Positions 1-7,124 of a stretch of DNA of 25,812 nucleotides are shown piece after piece. Within the stretch, counting starts at the first letter, position 1. Every line of letters starts with the position of its first letter. The stretch is from CAZHOV01 sp964534315 (GTDB taxonomy: Bacteria > Bacteroidota > Bacteroidia > Chitinophagales > Saprospiraceae), in the NCBI GenBank assembly GCA_964534315.1, contig CAZHOV010000079.1, positions 1-25,812 on the forward strand, written 5' to 3'. Under the pieces are notes generated by a model. The model was not told where the DNA came from. It did no database searches and worked only from the letters and a program-made list of their open reading frames with translations. Made by a program: the position numbers and the translations under genes.

Positions 1-69
1 TCAAATTCAAGAGTTCTTACAACAAATGCTTGAATAGTTTTCCGTAGTTTTCAATTGTATAATAAATCT

Positions 70-132
70 GTTCGGTCATTATAGACTAAGTGATTGAATA
101 CCTGGAATGAACGCAGGAAATAATGACCGAAC
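70..132. repeat. Perfect 13-bp inverted repeat with 37-nt spacer
   Basis: The arms at 70-82 (gttcggtcattat) and 120-132 (ataatgaccgaac) are exact reverse complements. The spacer contains a small cctg/cagg pair that could form a nested hairpin. An A-run and then a T-run (attttttat) follow the right arm. This may be a terminator for a gene left of the window, a structured leader, or ends of a degraded small mobile element. The sequence alone does not decide. Confidence 0.55.
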
Positions 133-302
133 TCAAAAAGATTTTTTATACCAATTTTTTTGTCTTACTACTTAAGTTAACTGAAAATTTTGAATTTCTT
201 TAAAAGCTTCTTGAAGACTATGTATAATATTAACATCAACTCAAAGAAGTTGAATATTTATCTAAAAAATTGTATATTTTAAGGTCGATTTAGACTGTGT
301 TT

Positions 303-348
303 CGGAATGAGGGATTTGGCTGTCTTGTTACGATATTTCCCCATTCCG
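303..348. repeat. Imperfect stem-loop in the leader of the 435 gene
   Basis: The segment cggaatg at 303-309 pairs with cattccg at 342-348. After one bulged A at 310, ggg at 311-313 pairs with ccc at 339-341, giving about 10 pairs around a 25-nt loop. It lies 87 bp upstream of the start codon at 435, so it could be in the 5' untranslated region. It is not an obvious intrinsic terminator because no clean T-tract follows. Confidence 0.4.
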
Positions 349-434
349 TTCTTTTGAACAGCCAGGCAAGGGGAGCTCAAACCGATGGGATTTCTTGTAA
401 TGGTTAGTTTCAAAAGAATGTAAAGATAACAACT

Positions 435-1751
435 ATGTTATTGGAGTACCAAATTTCAATTTGCGACGCCCGAAGTTTCTGGACAAATGGCATAGGCCAA
501 TATGCGAAACCCACCTGGCCGGTTCCAATCCATGGCCGGCATTTTCAAAAGTTTTTTGGTCCTGTAAAAGAACGTTATTTCTGGTCAGTAGAGCAACCTT
601 ATTTTTCAGATGAAGGCTACTATGCACGATCAAAAAATGCTGTAAAAGTCCACGGACTACAAGATTATCAATTAAACGGATTTGATCATCTTCGGGGGCT
701 GGACCGGCGTTTATTCTCCGATGGAGCTACGAACATACGCCTGACAATAGGTACCAAATTAGAACACTGGCAACGACAATTGAGAGCGGCTGAAGGTGCT
801 ATCAAGCCTAGTTGGTTTAAATTGATCGGTGATTTTTTATCCCTGCGGACCAAAGTGCGCAGTTGCGACGGATCCTATAAAAACCCTACTCAACTCTATC
901 ATATTTCCCCCGGCATCACCAATTTATATCGTTGTAGTTCCATTCCTAAAGATGCAATTGAACAGAATCCCGGGGAGCTGGTTCGATTTGGAGATGCCTG
1001 TGTATTTATCGATTACCTGGACCGATGGGGAAGTTTCTCTTTTGATCATAAGAATATTGAGAAAATACATCCCGACTTCGAATTGTATTTTACCAAATGG
1101 ATGTCTAAAAGCAGAGATGGGTCGGCAGATACTTTTATACTCAATAAAGTCGGAATTTCTAATAAAGATACACGAATGATCCGTGCCGTTGTCAAAAGGT
1201 ACTTTTCCGAACTTCAAATTCTGAAAAGCTTATTCGAGATCATCGATGAGCCCGCCTGGGCTGAGCAGCTGGATTGGAGCAAGGTATGGGAGCATTTATT
1301 AAATAAGAAGGCGCTTCTGTTCGGAGGTGCCATAGAAGATGAATTATCGCAACAACTAATTCCGGTACTTCAAAAAAATGTGTTTGCACAAGATGTTGCT
1401 CTTGTTAGCAGAAGATTGGAAGCGTTGATTCAAAAAGCGGGAGACCTCTCGGCCGGGGAACGAAGAAAAGCACAGCAAACAGCGTTGGAAAAATCCATTG
1501 ATCAGGTTAGGACACTTATCGCCAAAGGCAAGGTGGATGAGGCGATCTCCTTCTGCGAAACTGCCAGTCATGATGCCTTTCGTCGACACCAGGATGACTT
1601 TATTATTCAGAGCCGCCGTTTCCGGAAAAACGAGCAGCAGGAAATGGATGGGACGATCTCTTTTGAAAATTATCATTTTGAAAAGAACAGGATTGTGCGG
1701 AATCTGCTCAAAATACTAAACAACATCCAGGAAACGGCAGTAGTAGTGTAG
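435..1751 (+). CDS. Unknown N-terminal domain fused to an EAD11-like effector-associated domain
   Basis: This is a 438-residue soluble protein with no signal peptide or membrane segment. The last 87 residues or so (352-438) resemble effector-associated domain 11: an amphipathic start (DQVRTLIAKGKVDEAI), a run of short helices with QSRRFRKN, and the hallmark GTISFENYHFEKNRIVRNLL. EADs are small adaptor domains of multicellular-type bacterial conflict and signalling systems, which recruit a partner carrying the same domain. The N-terminal ~300 residues are rich in Trp, Tyr and Phe (SFWTNGIGQYAKPTWPVP near the start) and match no family I recognise. No partner with a matching EAD is in the window. 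The gene converges on the secreted protein at 1774 with a 22-bp gap. The EAD call is moderate; the function of the front domain is unknown. Confidence 0.7.
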   Translation: MLLEYQISICDARSFWTNGIGQYAKPTWPVPIHGRHFQKFFGPVKERYFWSVEQPYFSDEGYYARSKNAVKVHGLQDYQLNGFDHLRGLDRRLFSDGATNIRLTIGTKLEHWQRQLRAAEGAIKPSWFKLIGDFLSLRTKVRSCDGSYKNPTQLYHISPGITNLYRCSSIPKDAIEQNPGELVRFGDACVFIDYLDRWGSFSFDHKNIEKIHPDFELYFTKWMSKSRDGSADTFILNKVGISNKDTRMIRAVVKRYFSELQILKSLFEIIDEPAWAEQLDWSKVWEHLLNKKALLFGGAIEDELSQQLIPVLQKNVFAQDVALVSRRLEALIQKAGDLSAGERRKAQQTALEKSIDQVRTLIAKGKVDEAISFCETASHDAFRRHQDDFIIQSRRFRKNEQQEMDGTISFENYHFEKNRIVRNLLKILNNIQETAVVV

Positions 1752-1773
1752 GCTTTCTCTAGTTTTAAAAATA

Positions 1774-3633
1774 TCAGTTGATCATTAGCTTTTTGCCAAT
1801 CTTCCCGTTATTCATTTCAAACACAACAAAATAAGTACCTGAAGAAAAACCAGAAACGTCGATTGCATTCGGTTGACCATTTATCCGAATAACTTCTTCA
1901 CCCAAGATATTTAGAATACTAACCCGATTAATTTTTGGTATCTTTTCTTTAAATCCGAACCTTACCTGCTGGTGAGCGGGGTTGGGGTATAGGTAAATGG
2001 CATGGTGGAGTTGTCTGCTGTTCTCTCCTTCCTGGGAAAAATCACTTTGTATGGAGGTAAGGATGGGAGAGTTTTGGGAAAACGAGGGTTCGTTACTGCA
2101 ATTTGGATTAGAAGCGGTATTATCAATAGTAATGAAATGTCCCAACCGGTTATAGCCGGTAGATTCCTCCCAAACGTCACTTCCATTGGGTAATTGATTA
2201 GCCAATCGAATGGAATACGCTGGTTGATGATAGATTGTTGGCATTGGATCAGGTAGATTTAATAAAACTTCATAGTTGGCTTGAGGCATAGTTTCCGGGA
2301 TACAAAGCGTTTCGTTTATGGTGTAAATCGAATCGCCGGCCAACCAAAAGCGGGCATCTTCGGATAAAGCTGCGAACCATAGCTCAGCAGTGGCGGTATT
2401 GCGCAATATAATTTCTAGTCTTCGTTTGTTAAAGGGGGCAGCATATCCGGTATTCTTCAGGGTTAGTTGAATGTCAATGACTTGGCCGGGCTGTGCGGTG
2501 TTGCTGAAGGTTCCTTCTTGCAATTCGAGTCTGTATCCCAATCTTCTTTTTATTTCATCGATACAGCCGCCTGTTACCCAGTCGTTATTCACGTCATTAT
2601 TGTATTGAGCATTGAGGTAAGAAAAGTGCATGCGTTCCAGTTCGGAATTGCCAAAAGCCTGAGGATCAGTGCCGGAGCAATCGTTTTGGGGGCTGTAAGT
2701 GTCATCGCAGGTTTCGCCTCCTACTGCTACAAAGCGGCTATCTTTAGCGAAGTAAGGTTTTAGGTCGGAGGTGTCAGCCATAGAAGGCGTGGAAGAGTTC
2801 CCATAATCAGTATATGTTCCATAGTCGTCAGGGCTGGCCAGCAGGCAATCATTATGAAAGCCTATACGCGCTTTTTGGGACGTTGAAAAAGCTTCATTTT
2901 CAGTTATTGGATTGGAAGAGGTAGGGGCATTGATCCCGTAAACAGTTCGCTGTTTTATTTGCGGGTAGCGCACTTGCACCATACGTTCGTCAGGGGTAGC
3001 ATCCAATAAAGCATTCAGTACGTCGGTCCGGTCGGTCCAGTTTTGATCGGTTAGTTTGTAGTCAGGAGGTTGGGAGGCATCGCCAAAATAGTCGGTATAA
3101 TAGTTTTCACCCCAAACGCCGATGAAGCCCATTTGAATGGCTGCAATGACATCTTTGTTATCTTCCAGGAGGGGTTGGAGTTGGGTGATGTTTGCAAGTA
3201 CTTGGCTTTTTGGAGCGTCACCGTAGGGTGGGCAGATCCAGTTTCCGCAACCAGCGCTATTAACTTCATCGGTGTAGGCAAAGCGCGGAATCAGTTTGAT
3301 GCCAGCGGCCCGGGCAGCGTCAAAGTCGACCTGCATACTATCGAGATAGGCCTGACTGATATCAGTCATTTTAAAGTCTTCCAAAAAGAAGTATCTGAAT
3401 ACGAGCGTACTGTAAACCGCATAACCGGCAGTAGGGGGCGTATGCAATTGTCGATAGCTGGCCAGGGTATTGGAGTCTAACGTTACATAGTTGCCAGAAC
3501 GGGCTTCGGAATAGCGGTAAAAGCCGCGTTCGGGGTTGGGGAAATCAGCCGCAGATGGGGAGTAAATGATAGTGGATTGGCCGTAAAGAGCGGACCAGAA
3601 GAAAAAAACAAGTAGTAATAGTGTAGCACGCAT
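1774..3633 (-). CDS. Secreted DUF4874/DUF4832 glycosidase-like protein with T9SS sorting domain
   Basis: This is a 619-residue protein with a clear Sec signal peptide (MRATLLLLVFFFWSALYG, residues 1-18). It continues with NPERGFYRY, typical of the DUF4874 TIM-barrel-like domain, and then a DUF4832 region up to about residue 500. DUF4874/DUF4832 proteins resemble glycoside hydrolases of the beta-galactosidase/GH42 type, but no substrate is established that I know of. The last ~75 residues (YLYPNPAHQQVRF ... NILGEEV ... GTYFVVFEMNNGKIGKKLMIN) form a type A T9SS C-terminal domain, so the protein should cross the outer membrane and be anchored or released there. Asp, Asn and Cys richness fits an extracellular location. 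It is probably transcribed alone, downstream of the hairpin at 3710-3789. Confidence 0.85.
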   Translation of the reverse strand: MRATLLLLVFFFWSALYGQSTIIYSPSAADFPNPERGFYRYSEARSGNYVTLDSNTLASYRQLHTPPTAGYAVYSTLVFRYFFLEDFKMTDISQAYLDSMQVDFDAARAAGIKLIPRFAYTDEVNSAGCGNWICPPYGDAPKSQVLANITQLQPLLEDNKDVIAAIQMGFIGVWGENYYTDYFGDASQPPDYKLTDQNWTDRTDVLNALLDATPDERMVQVRYPQIKQRTVYGINAPTSSNPITENEAFSTSQKARIGFHNDCLLASPDDYGTYTDYGNSSTPSMADTSDLKPYFAKDSRFVAVGGETCDDTYSPQNDCSGTDPQAFGNSELERMHFSYLNAQYNNDVNNDWVTGGCIDEIKRRLGYRLELQEGTFSNTAQPGQVIDIQLTLKNTGYAAPFNKRRLEIILRNTATAELWFAALSEDARFWLAGDSIYTINETLCIPETMPQANYEVLLNLPDPMPTIYHQPAYSIRLANQLPNGSDVWEESTGYNRLGHFITIDNTASNPNCSNEPSFSQNSPILTSIQSDFSQEGENSRQLHHAIYLYPNPAHQQVRFGFKEKIPKINRVSILNILGEEVIRINGQPNAIDVSGFSSGTYFVVFEMNNGKIGKKLMIN

Positions 3634-3709
3634 AAGTCAAGTGTTTTGTAAAACTAATTTTTTTGAACTCCCCAAAAAAAGGCTGGATTTTGACGAAGGG
3701 GCAAAATAC

Positions 3710-3789
3710 CTTTAGTGTTTCGAGCCACCAAGAATCCTGCTTTAAGTATATTCCTAGATAGGAAAATTTGGTGGTTTGAAACACTAAAG
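3710..3789. repeat. 80-bp near-palindrome between two minus-strand genes
   Basis: The 22-nt arms at 3710-3731 and 3768-3789 are complementary except for two positions. Those two would be G-U wobbles in a plus-strand RNA and A-C mismatches in a minus-strand RNA. The 36-nt loop holds a nested hairpin, ttcct/aggaa, at 3751-3764. It lies just after the stop of the TPR gene (3807) and before the start of the secreted protein (3633). It could be a terminator of the TPR gene or a MITE-like or REP-like remnant. Confidence 0.6.
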
Positions 3790-3806
3790 ATATTATTAAA
3801 GCTCTT

Positions 3807-4883
3807 TTAGGCATTGGCTACCTTCTCGGTGGTAAGTTGCTTCATCTGATTGAGTAGATCATAGTTGGTAATATAGCCGGAGATGATCAGGAAAGGCATG
3901 AAAAATACCGCCATCATGTACTGGAAACCAACAGTAAATATTCTGAATAGCCATCCCATTAATAACACTTTTGTAAAGGAGGTACTGTAAAAAGAAATAT
4001 TACTTGCAAAGTTACCTATCTCATTAATTCTTCTTACCCAAAACGGCTCACCATAATTACCTTTTAGGTATCTTCTGTTAGCAATGTAGCCCGGGCTTAA
4101 TTGAGAATGATGATACAACGCAGCCATAATAAGTACAGTAATTCCGAGGGTAAAGCTTCCTATTAAAAGTAATATTATTCCTATGGTAATGGCTCCTTTC
4201 CGCACAAATGGATAGCCGTGGAAGGCCCGTTTTTCCAGATCTTTAATAAAATCTTGAGTAGCGTTAAATTCTTCTCTCAATGCCTCATTAGAATCGCTCA
4301 TTAAGGCAGCGGCTTTCCGGAGTTCTCTTTTGGCCTCGGTGACGTGCTCTAATTTGGTAGCATAGGAAGCCGGCCCATTTTCTTCCTGAACAACGGGCCA
4401 GGAGGCAGTAGTATTGGCGATATGGTATTCAGCCAAAGCATCATTAACAATCTGCATTTCAATACCATTTTGCTTTGCGTCCATTAGATAGCCAAAAGCC
4501 TCTTTCATCATTGACTGGTTATTTTGGATTCGTCCGTAGGTCCATAGCGCCCATCCGTAACTGCCGTAAAATCTGTAATTTTCGGGTTCAAGGTTGAGAG
4601 CGGAGTTAAAATAACTGACGGCTTGTTCCCATTTATTTAATCCGGCATGCGCAAATCCTAACTTAGAATAAGTAACCGCATTTAACGGATCTATTTTCAT
4701 TGCTCTTTCGTATTGTTCGGCAGCCATGAGGAAGTTACCCATTTGGACGAAAATGTCACCCATAAGGGTTTTTACCTCTGGATTATCCGGATATAATGTT
4801 TCCAGTTCTTTTGCTTTAGTAAGTGCTTCTTTAAAATTATTATTATTCAATGCCATGATTACTTCATTTTTTTGTAAGTCCAT
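3807..4883 (-). CDS. TPR-repeat membrane protein
   Basis: This is a 358-residue protein. Residues 1-115 carry about three tetratricopeptide repeats (for example AEQYERAMKIDPLNAVTYSK and AVSYFNSALNLEPENYRFYG), a protein-interaction scaffold. A helical linker runs from 115 to 225. Two hydrophobic blocks follow: residues 231-257 (ITIGIILLLIGSFTLGITVL) and about 306-338 (VLLMGWLFRIFTVGFQYMMA), so the TPR part is tethered to the inner membrane, probably on the cytoplasmic side. There is no signal peptide. The gene is divergent from the sulfotransferase at 5039, with 155 bp between them. The family and partner are not recognised; a general assembly or scaffold role is inference. The next in-frame Met is residue 10, so the start could be slightly later. 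Confidence 0.75.
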   Translation of the reverse strand: MDLQKNEVIMALNNNNFKEALTKAKELETLYPDNPEVKTLMGDIFVQMGNFLMAAEQYERAMKIDPLNAVTYSKLGFAHAGLNKWEQAVSYFNSALNLEPENYRFYGSYGWALWTYGRIQNNQSMMKEAFGYLMDAKQNGIEMQIVNDALAEYHIANTTASWPVVQEENGPASYATKLEHVTEAKRELRKAAALMSDSNEALREEFNATQDFIKDLEKRAFHGYPFVRKGAITIGIILLLIGSFTLGITVLIMAALYHHSQLSPGYIANRRYLKGNYGEPFWVRRINEIGNFASNISFYSTSFTKVLLMGWLFRIFTVGFQYMMAVFFMPFLIISGYITNYDLLNQMKQLTTEKVANA

Positions 4884-5038
4884 TTTTTTAGATTTTTAAT
4901 ACATTAGGAAATAGAGTTATTATTTTGGATTTGCTTACTTAGTACCTGCTTTTTGGAAAAGGTCCACATGAGAAGTAAAAAAAATTAATTTAAACTGGGA
5001 AGAGCCCTTTTCATTAACTAAATTGAAAGAAAAAACCA

Positions 5039-6133
5039 ATGAATCGTCTTTTTCCCCTTCCCATATATACTTTTTTAAAAATAGCTCATCAGAACGGTGG
5101 GCTGTCTGCAAGAAAAACCAAAAATAGCATACCCTGGCTCCTGAAAACGATCCTTTTTGAGCCGCTACGATGGGCAGAATTAGGTCTTTATAATAAAAAG
5201 GTTGACCAGCATGAGAGTCTAAAAGATCCAATCTTTATCCTTGGCTTTTACCGGAGCGGAACTTCTTACCTACATGAGTTCCTGACTCAGGATGATCGGT
5301 TGGGTTATCATACGGTATTTCAAATGATCTTTCCGGATATGATGCTTACCAGCGAAAAATGGATGTCGCCCTTTCTTGAATCCCTTTGTCGAACATTTAA
5401 GCTTCATGATCCCATCCATAGAATTCCATTGTCTTTTCAGTACCCTGGAGAGGAGGATGGAACGATGACCACCGCTTTGAACCCTCGGGGAGCCCAATGG
5501 GGCTATTTTTTTCCGACGATAATGGAGGAACATTTCCAGAAATACGTGTTGTTTGAAACTATTTCGGATGCTGAAAAAGAGGCCTGGAAAAGGGATTTCG
5601 TATTTTTAATTAAAAAAATATCAATAGCTAATCAGGGGAAGCAACTCATTTTGAAGAGTCCTCCGAACACTGCCCGGATAAAGCTCTTACTTTCTATGTT
5701 TCCGAATGCCAAATTTGTTTTTATTCATCGAAACCCATACGATGTATACGCCTCTAACAAGCGATTTTGGAAGGTGACTTACAGGATTTATGCTATAGGA
5801 AAAACCCGGTCGGTAGATGTGAACGCCATTATCCTGAATACTTATTCAGAAATCATGCGAAAATACCTGGCAGAGAAGCATCTTGTGCCAAAGGGTCAAC
5901 TGGTAGAATTGGCTTATGACGATTTCATCCAACATCCGATGGATAATATGAGAGAAGTTTATGAGAAGCTTGATCTGGGGGATTTTAGCCATTGCGAAGC
6001 AAAGATGCAGGCATTTGTGGATCGCCAAAAGAGTTTTGTCCGGTTAAAGCATGAACTTCCTGAAGAGGAAAAAAAGCGGGTTATAGAGAAGCTAGCACCT
6101 TTTATCCGTCATTGGAATTATCCGTTGTTGTGA
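5039..6133 (+). CDS. PAPS-dependent sulfotransferase (Sulfotransfer_3-like)
   Basis: This is a 364-residue cytosolic protein that should transfer a sulfuryl group from PAPS to a hydroxyl or amine acceptor. The 5'-phosphosulfate loop is visible at residues 66-82 (FILGFYRSGTSYLHEFL) and the 3'-phosphate site at about 227-239 (FVFIHRNPYDVYAS, with R231 and S239). LKSPPNTARIKLLL at 204-217 is typical of bacterial members of the Sulfotransfer_3 group. The acceptor cannot be read from sequence; lipid or secondary-metabolite acceptors are common for this group. The gene faces the ole operon and its last 32 bp (6102-6133) overlap the end of oleD on the opposite strand. That proximity suggests, without proving, a lipid or hydrocarbon-related acceptor. 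Confidence 0.85.
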   Translation: MNRLFPLPIYTFLKIAHQNGGLSARKTKNSIPWLLKTILFEPLRWAELGLYNKKVDQHESLKDPIFILGFYRSGTSYLHEFLTQDDRLGYHTVFQMIFPDMMLTSEKWMSPFLESLCRTFKLHDPIHRIPLSFQYPGEEDGTMTTALNPRGAQWGYFFPTIMEEHFQKYVLFETISDAEKEAWKRDFVFLIKKISIANQGKQLILKSPPNTARIKLLLSMFPNAKFVFIHRNPYDVYASNKRFWKVTYRIYAIGKTRSVDVNAIILNTYSEIMRKYLAEKHLVPKGQLVELAYDDFIQHPMDNMREVYEKLDLGDFSHCEAKMQAFVDRQKSFVRLKHELPEEEKKRVIEKLAPFIRHWNYPLL

Positions 6134-7124
6134 TCGTATTTGTCTTCACCCATGCTTTTAACCGGTTCATTCCTTCATCAATAGATACTGTTGGTTGATA
6201 TCCAAAATCTCGCTTAGCAGCAGAAATATCATACCAATGCGAACTGGATAGTTGTTTGGCTATAAATGGCGTCAGTAAGGGTTCGGATTGAATTTTAAGT
6301 AACCTGTAGGTCGTTTGTAAGCACCATCCAACCCATAACGCGATTTTTGGTTGGATGCTTCGATCTACAGGGGGCAAGTCTCCGGTATCTAACAGTCGAT
6401 TGATAAAATCGCGAATGGTAATGGGTTCATCCTGGGAGATGAAATAGGCTTTTCCGCCAACCGATTGCGGATCTCTCAGCATAGCTTCGAAGGCCTGAAG
6501 GTGGGCAATAGCTGCATTATCGATATAAACCGTATCTACCAAGTAGTCTCCGGAGCCTAGGAGGCGGAGTTTATTTTTTCGTCTCCGTTCAAAGATACGC
6601 GGGATGAAATGGGGGTCTTTGGGTCCCCAGACGAGGTGCGGCCGCAGGGCGCAGGTGGTGAGTGTCGGTCCATTTGCCTGGAGAACAGCCTGTTCGGCCA
6701 TAGCTTTGGTCTCAGGGTAATACGCATAATATTTGGAAGGGTAGGGCAGGCTTTCGTCTGCTCCTTGTGTCTCCCCTTCGTAGACTACGCTGGGAGAACT
6801 GGTAAAAATGAGGTGCCGAATGTTACGTTGCGCACAGGCCTTGAGTACATTTTTCGTGCCGGTTACATTGGCTTCATAGAAGGATGAATAACTACCCCAC
6901 ATACCGACCTTTGAAGCTACATGAAAGACAGCCTCACATCCGTTGAGTGCTTTCAGCAGGGTTTGATCATCTGATAAGTCACCCTGATAGTGGATCACCC
7001 CCAGATCAGTCAAAGCTTTATAATGGCTTCTGGAATAGGAAACGACTTCATACCCCGCTTTGATTAGGTGCTCTACGATAGCAAAACCTAAAAAACCGCC
7101 TCCACCTGTTACCAATACTTTCAT
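6102..7124 (-). CDS. oleD: OleD-like NAD(P)H-dependent 2-alkyl-3-ketoacid reductase
   Basis: This is a 340-residue extended short-chain dehydrogenase of the 3-beta-HSD type. The N-terminal Rossmann motif is GGGGFLG (residues 7-13), with the catalytic Ser near 110 (FTSSPSVV) and YxxxK at Y136-K140 (YPETK). In olefin synthesis OleD reduces the 2-alkyl-3-ketoalkanoic acid made by OleA to the beta-hydroxy acid. The start ATG overlaps the oleC stop as ATGA (7121-7124), indicating translational coupling. Its position third after an OleB-like hydrolase and an OleC-like ligase supports the assignment more than the fold alone, which is shared with sterol dehydrogenases and epimerases. The 3' end overlaps the sulfotransferase gene by 32 bp on the other strand. 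Confidence 0.85.
   Translation of the reverse strand: MKVLVTGGGGFLGFAIVEHLIKAGYEVVSYSRSHYKALTDLGVIHYQGDLSDDQTLLKALNGCEAVFHVASKVGMWGSYSSFYEANVTGTKNVLKACAQRNIRHLIFTSSPSVVYEGETQGADESLPYPSKYYAYYPETKAMAEQAVLQANGPTLTTCALRPHLVWGPKDPHFIPRIFERRRKNKLRLLGSGDYLVDTVYIDNAAIAHLQAFEAMLRDPQSVGGKAYFISQDEPITIRDFINRLLDTGDLPPVDRSIQPKIALWVGWCLQTTYRLLKIQSEPLLTPFIAKQLSSSHWYDISAAKRDFGYQPTVSIDEGMNRLKAWVKTNTITTTDNSNDG

Larger units (their letters stand above)
1..434. other. Gene-free AT-rich region upstream of the 435 gene
   Basis: I see no convincing coding region here. The stretch is AT-rich and contains two separate inverted repeats, at 70-132 and 303-348, listed individually. It probably holds the 3' end signals of a gene to the left of the window and the promoter or leader of the gene starting at 435. 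I could not pick out a convincing Bacteroidota promoter by eye. Confidence 0.5.

Noticed and set aside
829..1217. Overlapping frames on both strands within the EAD-like gene
   Set aside because: They lie wholly inside the longer 435-1751 frame, which has a conserved C-terminal domain; the shadows show no motifs.
3545..3814. Minus-strand frame spanning the 3710-3789 palindrome and the start of the secreted protein
   Set aside because: It covers the palindrome and overlaps the signal peptide region of the secreted protein in another frame; its product is hydrophobic by chance and unrecognised.
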